A DNA stretch of 64,000 nucleotides from CAITSH01 sp025356665. Lineage in GTDB: Bacteria > Pseudomonadota > Gammaproteobacteria > Burkholderiales > SG8-39. This document shows, one piece after another, positions 23,477 to 32,556 of this stretch (position 1 is the first letter of the stretch; each line of letters opens with the position of its first letter). The DNA is taken from NCBI GenBank assembly GCA_025356665.1, contig JANXRV010000108.1, positions 1-64,000 of the forward strand. Direction: 5' to 3'. A program made the position numbers and the translations under genes. The notes under the pieces were generated by a model that saw only the letters and a list, made by a program, of their open reading frames with translations, made no database searches and had not been told where the DNA came from.

Positions 23477-24016
23477 TTGGCGCAGCTTCATCCAGAGCAG
23501 GAACTTGTTCGTGACCCGCGGCGTTCGCAGGGGTTTACCCTGGTCGAAGTGGTCGTGGTGATGATCATCGTGGCGGTGCTCGCTGCCATTGCCCTGCCGC
23601 GCAGCGACACCGACACGGTGAGGCTCTCCGCCGAGGCCGAGCGTCTGGCCGTGGAAATACGCTACGCCCAATCGCTCGCCATGACGCGCGGCCAGCCGGC
23701 CTGGATACGCTTTAGCGGCAACAGCGGCTACGGTTTTTTCCTGAGCGGCGCCGTCGCGGTGCCGCATCCGGGCGGCGAGCCCAATCCGGCGTTGCAGGCC
23801 GGAACGAGCTTTTCGCTCGCCAGCCTGCCCAACAGTCTGGTCGCCTTCAACGGGCTGGGCACGCCTTATGTTGACTCGACGCCGGTATCGACCGTGCTGG
23901 GCAGCAATGCCGACATTACCGTGAGCCGCAATGCCGCCAGCCGCACGGTGCGCATTTATTCTGGGACCGGGTTGGTGCGCGTTTGCGCCGTGCCCTCCAG
24001 TCCGACCGTATGCTGA
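23477..24016 (+). CDS. mshC: Minor pilin, MshC-like (GspH/FimT domain)
   Basis: A 179-residue prepilin. TTG start behind AGAGGA; a leader of 19 residues ends RRSQG before FTLVEVVVVMIIVAVLAAIA. The next part (AEAERLAVEIRYAQSLAMTR and PAWIRFSGNSGYGFF) is the GspH/FimT-type fold used by initiator minor pilins. Two cysteines close the C-terminus (VCAVPSSPTVC). Its stop codon lies within an ATGCTGA overlap with the next gene. Confidence 0.85.
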   Translation: MAQLHPEQELVRDPRRSQGFTLVEVVVVMIIVAVLAAIALPRSDTDTVRLSAEAERLAVEIRYAQSLAMTRGQPAWIRFSGNSGYGFFLSGAVAVPHPGGEPNPALQAGTSFSLASLPNSLVAFNGLGTPYVDSTPVSTVLGSNADITVSRNAASRTVRIYSGTGLVRVCAVPSSPTVC

Positions 24017-24453
24017 GCGCCAGGGTGCCGCGCGAGCTGGCTGGGGTGACCCTGGTCGAGCTCGTTGCCTTCCTGGTGGTGATCTCCATTGGTGCGGTGG
24101 CGCTGCTTGGCTCTTATCGCAACATCCTGCCACGCGCCCCCACGCCGGCACAGATTACGCAGGCGGCGCTGCTGGCGCAGGAGCGCATGGAACTGATTGC
24201 CGGGAATAGGGGGATTCTGGGTTCCTCCATCAGCGCGGCGTTCGCCACCACTGCACTCGATCCCTGTCCGTCGGCGACTGCCTTTTGTCCCCTGTCTTCG
24301 CCCGGCTTCGGGATGCAAGTGCTCGGCGGTGGCACCACGGCAGTGGCCTGGCTGGCCAATCCGACCACGACCCACCGGCAGGTGACGGTGATCGTGTCGA
24401 GCACGTCGGGCACGCAATTGGCGCAGCAAATCACCGTGTTCACCAATTACTGA
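24010..24453 (+). CDS. mshD: Minor pilin, MshD-like
   Basis: A 147-residue prepilin-like protein. The leader ends RELAG before VTLVELVAFLVVISIGAVAL; Glu5 is present. After QAALLAQERMELIAGNR come two cysteines (DPCPSATAFCPL) and a Thr-rich C-terminal part. The ATG at 24010 overlaps the previous stop. The name rests on order (C-D-O-P) and size. Confidence 0.8.
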   Translation: MLSARVPRELAGVTLVELVAFLVVISIGAVALLGSYRNILPRAPTPAQITQAALLAQERMELIAGNRGILGSSISAAFATTALDPCPSATAFCPLSSPGFGMQVLGGGTTAVAWLANPTTTHRQVTVIVSSTSGTQLAQQITVFTNY

Positions 24454-24456
24454 ACC

Positions 24457-24957
24457 ATGCGCCGCCAGCCTAACTGGACAGCAAAGGGCGTGACCCTGGT
24501 CGAACTGGTGGTCGTCATGGTGATTGTTGGCGTGCTAGCCGCGGCGGTGCTGCCCATCCTCACCGGCGGTTTTCGCAATTATTTTGCCGGACGGGACATC
24601 ATGAGCACCGACACGCAGGTGCGTCCGGCGATTGAACGCATCGCGCGCGAACTGCGCCAGATAAGGTCGGCCACTGCGACGGACTTGAATATCGCAACAG
24701 CATCGCAAATCACCTTCAATGATTTCAACAGCGCCACCGTGGTCTACTCGTTCTCGGCGGCCAGCGGAACGATTAATCGAAACGGCCAACCACTGACCGA
24801 TCGTGTCGGCAGCCTGAGTTTTTTATACTGGCAGAGCGACGCGCTCACCCAGACGGCCGTGCCGGCCAACGTTTTTTACATTACCGTCCAGGCCATGGCT
24901 GCCGTCGCAAGTGTCAGCGCGGTGTATCGCACCACGGTCAAGCCGGTCAACTTTTGA
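24457..24957 (+). CDS. mshO: Minor pilin, MshO-like (PilW/GspJ type)
   Basis: A 166-residue prepilin-like protein. The leader MRRQPNWTAKG is followed by VTLVELVVVMVIVGVLAAAV with Glu5. The motif RPAIERIARELRQIRSAT is typical of the GspJ/PilW/MshO group. It starts 3 bases after mshD and its stop overlaps the next ATG by one base, so the minor pilins form a tight operon. Confidence 0.82.
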   Translation: MRRQPNWTAKGVTLVELVVVMVIVGVLAAAVLPILTGGFRNYFAGRDIMSTDTQVRPAIERIARELRQIRSATATDLNIATASQITFNDFNSATVVYSFSAASGTINRNGQPLTDRVGSLSFLYWQSDALTQTAVPANVFYITVQAMAAVASVSAVYRTTVKPVNF

Positions 24958-26768
24958 TGCAAGGCCGGCAGACAGGATCCTTGCTTCTTGCCGCGATCGC
25001 GCTGATCGTTGTCATCGCCGGCTTGGTGGTGAGCCTGAATTTCCTTGCCGTTTCCGACAATGCGTCCGGTGGCGCGCAGGCCGCATCCGGCCAGGCGCTG
25101 GCGGCGGCAAAGGCCGGCATCGAGCAGGCGACGCGCACCCTGCGCTCGAGTTCGCAGGCCACATTCGCGCTGGCCTGCACCGTCAGCGTCCCGGCGGCGT
25201 CCGCTGCGGTCGGCAGCGGCGCCTTCACGCAGAGCGCGACGCGCTACAACCCGTCCACGACATTAGCCGTTGCCGTGGCTAACGCGACTGTTACCGCCAT
25301 ACAACTTACCTCCTCCGCTGGGTTTGCGCCGCGCGGGACGGCCATTATCGACTCTGAGCGCATCAACTACACGGGGATTTCAGGCAACACCCTGACCGGC
25401 GTGACGCGCGGCATGGCCGGCACGCTTGCAGCAACGCACTCCACCGGCGGGGCAGGCACGGTGTTCCAGGATCAATGCCAGATCGTATCTAAGGGGACCA
25501 GCGGCAACGCCCTGCGCCAGATTGAGGCGACGGTAATCAACGGCCAGTGGTCTGCTTACCTTGACGGGGCATCGACCGCGGTGGGCAATGGTGTGGCGGC
25601 GACCTTGGCGACCTTGAGCACGACGATGCCGGCCGGCGACAATATTGTTATTGCCGTGGTCACCCTTAACAACGTGACGGCCACAGCGACAACGCTGACC
25701 GGTGCGGCGACCGGCAACCTGGTGCTGGTGCGCAACGCTGCCACGGTCGATTCCAACCGTCTTACACTGCGCGTTGGCGGCGGCGCGGGCAGTGCCACTG
25801 TTCGGCGGGAAAAGACGTTTTTTTTCGTGGCCAAGGATTCCGGTGCGCCAGCCAACCCGGTATACACGGTGACCGGCCTGGGCAACAACGCCAATGCCAA
25901 TGCCGAGGTCAAGATCTTTGTCATCAACACGCCGCCCGCCTCGTTTAGCGGCACCAGCGGCGCGGCCGCGGTGGCCATCAGCAACGCCGCGCAGACCACC
26001 ATTGCCAGCACCACGGCAACCGGACGGGCCGAGGACGAGTACCTGGTTGTCGCCGCGGTGCAAATTCAGAACGGCAATGCCGGTGCGCGAACCATCGCCG
26101 CCGGCAACTTGCGCCTTCGGCGCACCGCGCCGGCTGCCCTGACGCTGACGAGCAACCAGTACGTGATCAGTCTTGGCACCAATGGCAACGTCACGTCCGA
26201 GTACAGCTTGCTGCTGCTGGCGCTCGATACCGCGCCGGGCCTCAACCCGACCTACGATGTGTCGGCGCAGGCGAGCAACACCACCGTAACGGGCGCCGGC
26301 GCAATTGTCGCCATAAGGGGTATCGGCACAGTGTTCTCTGACGGCGGATCGGTTGCTCTTGCAACAAGCCCGACCCTGACTGTGCTGGCAACGCAGGCGA
26401 CCACGGCAGGCGTGGCGAACAGCGCCTTCTCCAGCCTTGTTACCGGGACGAGTAACCTTGTGATTGCCTCTATCCAGTACATTCAGACGACCAATGCTGC
26501 GCGGACAACGGCCGTTGGCGAGGAGAAAATTCTCTACAGCGGGACCAGCCAGACGTCCAACACGTTCCTCAGCAACCTGTGTGCCACGGGGACCTCGGTG
26601 AACTGCGGGCACTTCGAATCGGCCCTGCTCTGGAGCCAGACCATAGCGCCCGCGACGCCGAGCTTTACCGTTCAAACCGCATCGAGCGGTGCTGGCACTA
26701 CCGCCGAAACGAAGGTGGGTGTGGTGACGCTAGATCCCTTAGGCCCGGTGCTGGAAGTGTATCCCTGA
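24957..26768 (+). CDS. Large MshP/PilX-like protein with three internal repeats, possible pilus-tip protein
   Basis: A 603-residue protein. The N-terminus (RQTG, then SLLLAAIALIVVIAGLVVSL, no Glu5) and AAAKAGIEQATRTLRSS match the MshP/PilX class of minor pilins. Near 130-150 comes a domain of the ERINYTGISGNTLTGVTRG type, seen in many surface proteins. The last 380 residues contain three related units of about 105-110 residues, coded near 25622-25940, 26016-26343 and 26431-26765, each opening with a VIA-type strand (DNIVIAVV, DEYLVVAAV, SNLVIASI). MshP proteins are usually near 150 residues, so this one has a large, probably extracellular, Ala/Thr-rich beta extension. A tip adhesin role, like MshQ, is inference. 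Confidence 0.75.
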   Translation: MQGRQTGSLLLAAIALIVVIAGLVVSLNFLAVSDNASGGAQAASGQALAAAKAGIEQATRTLRSSSQATFALACTVSVPAASAAVGSGAFTQSATRYNPSTTLAVAVANATVTAIQLTSSAGFAPRGTAIIDSERINYTGISGNTLTGVTRGMAGTLAATHSTGGAGTVFQDQCQIVSKGTSGNALRQIEATVINGQWSAYLDGASTAVGNGVAATLATLSTTMPAGDNIVIAVVTLNNVTATATTLTGAATGNLVLVRNAATVDSNRLTLRVGGGAGSATVRREKTFFFVAKDSGAPANPVYTVTGLGNNANANAEVKIFVINTPPASFSGTSGAAAVAISNAAQTTIASTTATGRAEDEYLVVAAVQIQNGNAGARTIAAGNLRLRRTAPAALTLTSNQYVISLGTNGNVTSEYSLLLLALDTAPGLNPTYDVSAQASNTTVTGAGAIVAIRGIGTVFSDGGSVALATSPTLTVLATQATTAGVANSAFSSLVTGTSNLVIASIQYIQTTNAARTTAVGEEKILYSGTSQTSNTFLSNLCATGTSVNCGHFESALLWSQTIAPATPSFTVQTASSGAGTTAETKVGVVTLDPLGPVLEVYP

Positions 26769-26921
26769 AGAGGGTGCCGGCTGCGAGCGGGTGCCGGCTG
26801 CGCCTGGCATGGATTGGCGACGACCAACGCCAATGGGCCGGGCGATGCTAGTTGTACTGTACAGGCGATCGTGCGCATCGATCGCAAATTGGCAAACCTG
26901 GAGTGCAAATGGAGGCTAGAT

Positions 26922-26967
26922 AAACCGCCGCAAACCCAATACTGGCGCGGGTTTGCGGGTGGTTTTT
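26922..26967 (+). terminator. Rho-independent terminator after the minor-pilin operon
   Basis: AAACCGCCGCAAACCC (26922-26937) pairs with GGGTTTGCGGGTGGTTT (26949-26965), with one bulge, and the stem runs into TTTTT. The loop and 3' arm contain ACTGGCGCGGGTTT, the inverted form of the hairpin family found at other gene ends here. Confidence 0.85.
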
Positions 26968-27065
26968 CGGCTACCAGGCAGCCCGCAAACGCTATGCACT
27001 CGGCATAACGCCGAGTGCGGCCGGCAAGGATTGCTGGAACGCACGTGTCTATGTTAAAATATTCA

Positions 27066-27094
27066 TTGACAACAATGGTTTATTTTAATATTTT
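27066..27094 (+). promoter_or_regulatory. Predicted sigma-70 promoter of the mshI-N operon
   Basis: TTGACA (27066-27071) is an exact -35 box; TATTTT (27089-27094) follows after 17 bases. The region is strongly AT-rich, and AAAATATT (27056) and AATATTTT (27087) form an inverted pair around the promoter, a possible operator. It lies about 30 bases before the mshI ATG. Confidence 0.6.
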
Positions 27095-27122
27095 CAAGTG
27101 ATGTAGTCACAGTGGTTTGTTT

Positions 27123-28052
27123 ATGGCATGGTTTTTCTCAAAACCGCAGGCAATACCGGGTTGGATGGTGGTCAGCGTTGAGCCTGACGCGACCAAGTTC
27201 GCGCATGTCGCCGTCAAGGGCGAGGGCAGGCCGATGGTCAGCGCGTGGTCAGTCGTCACGCAGGTGGAGGGGGAGACCCTGACGCAAATCAGCAAAAAAA
27301 TGAATCTTGCCGGCTATCACTGCGCAACGCTGCTCAAGCCTGGCGACTATCAACTGCTGCTGGTGGAGGCGCCCAATGTCACGCCTGACGAGTTAAAGGG
27401 CGCGATTCGCTGGAAAATAAAAGACCTTATCGAATACCACATCGATGATGCCACTATCGACGTGCTGGATATTCCCTCGCCCGTAGGCAAGCAGCACTCG
27501 ATGTATGCCATCTCGGCGCGTAACGATTTGCTGCAGCGGCAGATCAAGGACTTCGAGGGCGCGCATATTCCGCTCGAGGTCATCGACATCCCCGAGACCG
27601 CGCAGCGCAACATGGCGCACTTGTTCGGCGACGCGGAGCGGGCGGTGGCGATGCTGTCCTTCGATCATTCGGGCGGGTTGTTGACCATTTCGTTTGCCGG
27701 CGAGCTTTATCTTGCGCGCCGCATCGAGGTGGCCTGGACTAACCTGGCCGCGGAGATCGACTCCCAGCGCCAGCATTACCTGGACCGGGTGACCACCGAG
27801 TTGCAGCGTTCGCTGGACCATTTCGAGCGCCAGTTCACCCATCTTTCGGTGACGCAACTGCTGCTGGCACCCCTGCCCAAGGATTTAGGGATCGCCGAGT
27901 ATTTGTCCTCCAACCTTACCATCCGGGTGCGCACCGTGGATGTGGCCGAGGTCATGGACCTGCCCGAATCGGCGCCGATGGCGGCCGAGGACCAGTGGCG
28001 CTTGTTCCATGTGCTGGGCGCGGGCCTGCGGCTTGAGGCGAAGACGCTATGA
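27123..28052 (+). CDS. mshI: MSHA biogenesis protein MshI (PilM-like)
   Basis: A 309-residue cytoplasmic protein of the MshI/PilM class, part of the inner-membrane alignment complex. It has the actin-like features of that class: LLVEAPNVTPDELKGAIRWK, the DIPETAQRNMAHL segment, and AMLSFDHSGGLLTISFAGEL as second phosphate-binding strand pair. ATG 27123 (MAWFFSKPQ) is chosen over a TTG two codons upstream. First gene of a seven-gene operon in which all junctions are overlapping or within a few bases. Confidence 0.88.
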   Translation: MAWFFSKPQAIPGWMVVSVEPDATKFAHVAVKGEGRPMVSAWSVVTQVEGETLTQISKKMNLAGYHCATLLKPGDYQLLLVEAPNVTPDELKGAIRWKIKDLIEYHIDDATIDVLDIPSPVGKQHSMYAISARNDLLQRQIKDFEGAHIPLEVIDIPETAQRNMAHLFGDAERAVAMLSFDHSGGLLTISFAGELYLARRIEVAWTNLAAEIDSQRQHYLDRVTTELQRSLDHFERQFTHLSVTQLLLAPLPKDLGIAEYLSSNLTIRVRTVDVAEVMDLPESAPMAAEDQWRLFHVLGAGLRLEAKTL

Positions 28053-28780
28053 GCCAGCAGATCAACCTGTTCAACCCGGTTTTTTTACGCAAGGAAAAAT
28101 ATTTTTCCGCCCTGGCAGGCATGCAGGCGATAGGTCTGTTGGTGCTGGGGATGCTCGGTTTTTACGTCTACGCGGTGTTCGAAATGGACGGCCTGACGCG
28201 GCAGGCTGCTTTGCTCGATCGCCAGCAACTGGCGGCACAGGGACGCCTGGCCAAAGTGACCGCGGAGTTTGGCGTCAAGCCGGCCGATGCGGCGCTGGCC
28301 GCCCAGGCCAAGGACATGCAGGCTGGCATTGTCGCGCGCCAGGGCCTGCTCAGTGCGCTTGACTCCGGAAGCTTTGGTGCCGAGCGCGGGCTGGCCGAAT
28401 ACATGCGTGCGCTGGCGCGCCAGGCCGTTCAAGGTTTGTGGCTGACCGCTTTTAGTGTTGACGAGGGCGGGGTGAACTTCAGCATCAGCGGCATGGCATT
28501 GAGCCCGGAGCTCGTACCGGTGTTTGTGCGCGGCCTTGGCGCCGAGAAAAGCATGCGCGGGCGCAGCCTGGACAACCTGGCGATGTCCCGGCAGGCCTTT
28601 GCCGTCACGCCGCCACGTGCGACGCAAGCCTTACAGGTGCCAGTGGTGGCCTTCGTGCTGAGCTCGGGTATGGGCGAGGCTGGCGCAACCGAGAGCGAGC
28701 CGGCCCCAGTCCCAGCCCCGGCGGCGCCGGCTCGACCGGCTGCAACCGCCGCAGCAGGTGATGCCAAGGCGGGCAACTGA
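28049..28780 (+). CDS. PilN-like inner-membrane assembly protein
   Basis: A 243-residue bitopic protein. The N-terminal SQQINLFNPVFLRKEKYF is the PilN-type cytoplasmic peptide that binds the PilM partner; a single membrane helix (about 25-45) is followed by a coiled-coil stretch and a ferredoxin-like domain. An Ala/Pro-rich tail of about 35 residues ends the protein. It overlaps mshI by 4 bases. Vibrio MSHA operons name no separate gene for this, so no msh letter is given. Confidence 0.82.
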   Translation: MSQQINLFNPVFLRKEKYFSALAGMQAIGLLVLGMLGFYVYAVFEMDGLTRQAALLDRQQLAAQGRLAKVTAEFGVKPADAALAAQAKDMQAGIVARQGLLSALDSGSFGAERGLAEYMRALARQAVQGLWLTAFSVDEGGVNFSISGMALSPELVPVFVRGLGAEKSMRGRSLDNLAMSRQAFAVTPPRATQALQVPVVAFVLSSGMGEAGATESEPAPVPAPAAPARPAATAAAGDAKAGN

Positions 28781-28782
28781 GT

Positions 28783-29484
28783 ATGGACAAGCTCAAACTC
28801 CTGCTCCAAGGCTACGCTGATCGCATCGACGCGCTCAGCTTGCGCGAACGCGCCCTGGTCTTTCTTGCGGCGGCGGTGGTGCTGTTTTTTACGTATGACA
28901 CTTTTTTGCTCGAACCCCTGCTAAAGAGGCAGAAGTCCTTGTTCGAGGCGACGCAGCTGCGACAAGCCGCCGTTAACGGCATCGAGCAACAAATCCAGGC
29001 CGTGCTGCAGCGCCGTAGCGATGATCCGGATGCGGCGAATCGCACCGTCCAAAAACAATTGAAAGACGAGCTTGCGCTACTCGATGCCAAATTGGCGCAG
29101 CGGCAAAGCCGGCTCGTCCCGGCCGACCGGATGGTCAGACTGCTCGAGGCGATGTTGCGCGACAAGCGCCAACTGCAGGTGCTGTCGCTGCGCAGCGCGC
29201 CGCCGGTGGAACTGGGTGTCAAGGTCGGCACGCCCGCCGCCGCACCCGCCGCCGCAACCGAGCCTGGCGCCGCTGCAATGGCCGGGCGCGGTCTTTATCG
29301 TCATGGCATTGAGCTGGCCTTGCGCGGCACTTATCCGGATCTTCTCGACTATGTCGCCGCGCTCGAGGCTTACCGCGACAAGTTTTATCTTGGCGCCAGT
29401 TCGCTGAGTGCGAACGGCGTGGATGCGACGCTGACCTTGAGTCTTTACACCATCAGCCTGAGCAGCACCTGGGTGACGTTCTGA
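28783..29484 (+). CDS. mshJ: MSHA biogenesis protein MshJ (PilO/GspM-like)
   Basis: A 233-residue bitopic protein with one membrane helix (ALVFLAAAVVLFFTYDTFL, about 27-45), a periplasmic coiled coil rich in Gln/Leu, and a C-terminal domain ending in the SLSSTWVTF-type strand. The opening LSLRERALVFLAAAV is typical of MshJ and GspM. It begins 2 bases after the PilN-like gene. Confidence 0.86.
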   Translation: MDKLKLLLQGYADRIDALSLRERALVFLAAAVVLFFTYDTFLLEPLLKRQKSLFEATQLRQAAVNGIEQQIQAVLQRRSDDPDAANRTVQKQLKDELALLDAKLAQRQSRLVPADRMVRLLEAMLRDKRQLQVLSLRSAPPVELGVKVGTPAAAPAAATEPGAAAMAGRGLYRHGIELALRGTYPDLLDYVAALEAYRDKFYLGASSLSANGVDATLTLSLYTISLSSTWVTF

Positions 29485-29858
29485 TGCACACGATCCCATC
29501 CGTCGTCCTGGGCCTCGCGCTGCTGTTTCAAGGGGCGGGCCCGGCCCTGGCGCAGGTGCTTGCCGATCCGACTCGGCCGCCGGCCGCATTGCTCTCGGGT
29601 GCCTTCATCCCGGGGGCAGCCCCTGCGAATGCACTGCAGTCTATAATTTTGTCCGGTGGACGCAAGATTGCCGTTATTAATGGGCAATCCGTACCGCTAG
29701 GCGGAAAATATGGCGATGCGCGGCTGATTGGCATAGCGGCCGCTGAGGTCCGCTTGCAAAGTGACAAAGGAATCGAGGTGATGAAACTGTATCCCGGTTT
29801 GGAAAAACGCAGTACATCGGTCCGGCCGGTTCAGCCGATAAAGGGAGCAGGATCATGA
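29484..29858 (+). CDS. mshK: MSHA biogenesis protein MshK (PilP/GspC-like)
   Basis: A 124-residue periplasmic protein with a signal peptide ending in GPALA. The DPTRPPAAL motif directly after it is the hallmark of MshK. The core LQSIILSGGRKIAVINGQ resembles the homology region by which PilP and GspC contact the secretin. The start overlaps the mshJ stop by one base. Confidence 0.86.
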   Translation: MHTIPSVVLGLALLFQGAGPALAQVLADPTRPPAALLSGAFIPGAAPANALQSIILSGGRKIAVINGQSVPLGGKYGDARLIGIAAAEVRLQSDKGIEVMKLYPGLEKRSTSVRPVQPIKGAGS

Positions 29859-31669
29859 CGCATTGGATTTTTGTCGCGGGGTTGAGCCTGCTGCTGGCCG
29901 CCTGTGCCAATGAGCCCGCGCGCCCGGGGAAAGTCGATGCCGGCATCCTCGCAGAGGTCAACAAAGCCAGGATGCCGCCGCAGGCAGCGCCGCAACCCGA
30001 AGAAGTCAATCTTGCGCTGATGCCGCCCTTGCGCGCGGCCTTGCCGGCGAACCCGCGCCAAGCGCTGGAAGCCAAATTCGACCTGGTCGTCAACAACGGC
30101 TCGGCACGCGAGATTTTCATGTCGCTGGTTTCAGGTACGCGCTACAGCATGATTGTTCATCCGGAGGTCGCCGGATCGCTTTCGGTCAATCTGAAGGATG
30201 TGACCCTGCGCGAGGCGCTGGAGGCCATACGGGAAGTCTATGGCTACGAATTCAAGATCGACGGTACGCGTGTCTATATCCAGCCGGCTGGTTTGCAGAC
30301 GCGGGTATTCCAGGTTAACTACCTTACCGGTGCGCGCCAGGGCCGCAGCGACATGCGTGTCACCTCGACGTCGTTGGCCAATGCCGGAGGTACAGGAACG
30401 ACCACCACCACAGGTGCAACTGCAGGCGTTGCAGTTGGCGGTATTGCCGGGGCGGCGGGCCCCCCCTCATTGACGCCGGGTGCCGGAGGAGCACTGAGTG
30501 GCAGCAACGCCGCCAGCGAAGCGATTCGCTTGTCCACCGTAACCCTGACCGATTTGTGGCAGGAGATTGCTTTTTCGCTGCGCGCCATTGTGGGTATCAC
30601 GACGGTAACCGGAAGTGCCGATGGACGCAGCGTGATCATCAGCCCGCAATCGGGGGTCGTGGTAGTGCGCGCCCTGCCGCAGGAATTGCGTAACGTTGAA
30701 AATTACCTCAAGGCGATGCGTGTGTCGGTTGAGCGGCAAGTGATCATAGAGGCGAAAATTGTTGACGTGACCCTGAGCCAGTCTTATCAGTCCGGGGTGA
30801 ACTGGGCGGCATTTCCGACTGGTGGTATTACGGGTGGATTTACCAATACGCCGACTACAAGTCCTATTGGCCGTACCGGGGCGCTGTCTGACAGCAGTTT
30901 TAGTGGCAATTCGACGGCACGCCAGATCGCCGCGGTTGGCGCGGGACTGGCCGCCGGCGTGAACCCGGCAGGCGCGTTTGGGCTTGCCTTCCAGACCAAT
31001 AACTTTGCCGCAATTTTAAGCTTTCTTGAATCGCAGGGATCGGTGCAGGTGCTGTCTAGTCCGCGTATCGCAGCAACGAATAACCAGAAGGCCGTGCTTA
31101 AAATTGGTTCCGACGAGAGCGTCATTATCAGCGTCACCCCAAGAATCGTCACGCCGGCCACGGCCACCAGTCCGCAGACAATTACGCCTGGAGCCCCTAC
31201 GTTGGGGACGCTTTTTTCCGGTATATCGCTCGATATCACGCCGCAGATCGACGATGCGGGCAATATAACGCTGCATATCCACCCGCTGATCAGCAATATT
31301 ACGCAAAAGCTCCTGCAATTTGATGATGGCGGGGGGCCGCGCAACATCCAGGTTGCGAGTGCCGCAATCAATGAATCTGACACCATTGTCCGCGCCCGCG
31401 ACGGCAACATCGTCGTGCTGGGCGGGCTGATGAAAGTGGAGTTGCAGGATAATCGTGGTGGCGTGCCCGGCCTGTCTGATACGCCGGGTATTGGCAGTTT
31501 GTTCCGAAATACGGGTACGTCCACGGTCAAAAAAGAGTTGATCATCCTGATCAAATCGACGGTGATCAAAAGCGACGCCGACTGGCAGCAGGATATCCAG
31601 CAGGCAAGTGAGCGCCTGCAAGGCTACGGTGCGAACCCGGCGCCGCAGGCCACCGACCAGGCAAAGTGA
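29855..31669 (+). CDS. mshL: MSHA pilus secretin MshL
   Basis: A 604-residue outer-membrane secretin through which the pilus exits. It carries a lipoprotein signal (LSLLLAAC, lipidated C17), an N-terminal domain (SLVSGTRYSMIVHPEVAG to YEFKIDGTRVYIQP), a Gly/Thr-rich linker around 180-220, and the secretin core with VERQVIIEAKIVDVTLSQSY, VLSSPRIAATNNQKAV and VVLGGLMKVELQDN, ending in VKKELIILIKSTVI. It overlaps mshK by 4 bases. As a lipoprotein it may reach the outer membrane without a separate pilotin. Confidence 0.95.
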   Translation: MTHWIFVAGLSLLLAACANEPARPGKVDAGILAEVNKARMPPQAAPQPEEVNLALMPPLRAALPANPRQALEAKFDLVVNNGSAREIFMSLVSGTRYSMIVHPEVAGSLSVNLKDVTLREALEAIREVYGYEFKIDGTRVYIQPAGLQTRVFQVNYLTGARQGRSDMRVTSTSLANAGGTGTTTTTGATAGVAVGGIAGAAGPPSLTPGAGGALSGSNAASEAIRLSTVTLTDLWQEIAFSLRAIVGITTVTGSADGRSVIISPQSGVVVVRALPQELRNVENYLKAMRVSVERQVIIEAKIVDVTLSQSYQSGVNWAAFPTGGITGGFTNTPTTSPIGRTGALSDSSFSGNSTARQIAAVGAGLAAGVNPAGAFGLAFQTNNFAAILSFLESQGSVQVLSSPRIAATNNQKAVLKIGSDESVIISVTPRIVTPATATSPQTITPGAPTLGTLFSGISLDITPQIDDAGNITLHIHPLISNITQKLLQFDDGGGPRNIQVASAAINESDTIVRARDGNIVVLGGLMKVELQDNRGGVPGLSDTPGIGSLFRNTGTSTVKKELIILIKSTVIKSDADWQQDIQQASERLQGYGANPAPQATDQAK

Positions 31670-32556
31670 TTTACCTTTCCCATTTTGGCCTGCGCGAGCC
31701 GCCATTCGGCATAACGCCTGACACAAGTTTTTATTACGCTTGTGCGAGCCTCCAGCAGGCCTTGAACACACTGGTCGTGGCGGTGGCGAACGGCGAGGGT
31801 TTTATAAAAATCACCGGCGAGGTGGGCACCGGCAAGACGCTGCTGTGCCGCAAGTTCCTCGCTTCGCTGGATGACAACTGGGCGTCCGCGTATATACCCA
31901 ATCCGGATCTCGAACCCAATACGCTGCTGCTCGCGCTGGCCGAAGAACTCGGACTGAAAATCGAGGGTGCGCTCGACCAGCACCACCTGCTCAAGGCGCT
32001 CAACCTGGGCTTGCTCGATTTCGCCAGGCGCAAAAAACGCGTCGTGGTCTGCCTGGACGAGGCACAGGCCATGCCGCTCGAGTCGCTCGAGACCCTGCGT
32101 TTGCTGACCAATCTTGAAACTGAAAAAAGAAAGTTGGTGCAGGTGATCCTGTTCGGGCAGCCGGAACTTGACGAACGCTTGGCGGAGAATTCCGTGCGCC
32201 AGTTGCGCCAGCGCATAACTTTTCAGCATCACATGGGCACGCTGACGCGCCGCGAAACCGACCACTACATGGCCTACCGTTTGTCGGTCGCCGGGTATAG
32301 CGGCGATGCGGTATTTTCGCGCGCCGCGGTGGGGGTGATCCACCGGGCGAGCCGGGGCGTGCCGCGTTTGGTGAATATCCTCGCCAACAAGGCGCTGATG
32401 GTTGCGTACGGGGAGGGCAGGCGCCGCGTCGGCTGGCAGCAGGCGCGCGCCGCGGTTGCCGATACGCCGGCCTCATACGGCTTGCGCCGCGCCTGGGCTT
32501 GGTTCGCCCTGGCCTGCATTGCCGGCAGTGGATTGGGCTGGATGCTGCTGCGATGA
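31666..32556 (+). CDS. mshM: MSHA biogenesis ATPase MshM (ExeA-like)
   Basis: A 296-residue AAA+ protein, GTG start overlapping the mshL stop. The opening YLSHFGLREPPFGITPD is characteristic of the MshM/ExeA group; Walker A GEVGTGKT is near 47 and Walker B VVVCLDEAQAM near 128. A single C-terminal membrane segment follows. ExeA relatives bind peptidoglycan and help place the secretin; here the periplasmic part is almost absent, so MshM may act only from the cytoplasmic side. Confidence 0.92.
   Translation: MIYLSHFGLREPPFGITPDTSFYYACASLQQALNTLVVAVANGEGFIKITGEVGTGKTLLCRKFLASLDDNWASAYIPNPDLEPNTLLLALAEELGLKIEGALDQHHLLKALNLGLLDFARRKKRVVVCLDEAQAMPLESLETLRLLTNLETEKRKLVQVILFGQPELDERLAENSVRQLRQRITFQHHMGTLTRRETDHYMAYRLSVAGYSGDAVFSRAAVGVIHRASRGVPRLVNILANKALMVAYGEGRRRVGWQQARAAVADTPASYGLRRAWAWFALACIAGSGLGWMLLR

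Larger units (their letters stand above)
26769..27122. other. Intergenic space between minor-pilin and mshI operons
   Basis: This 354-bp gap holds the terminator at 26922-26967, a second perfect 9-bp hairpin (GCACTCGGC/GCCGAGTGC, 26996-27018) and an AT-rich promoter region. I see no credible gene in it. Confidence 0.7.

Noticed and set aside
25380..26675. 431-codon open frame on the minus strand
   Set aside because: Antisense to the repetitive MshP-like gene; Gly/Arg-rich with no domain.
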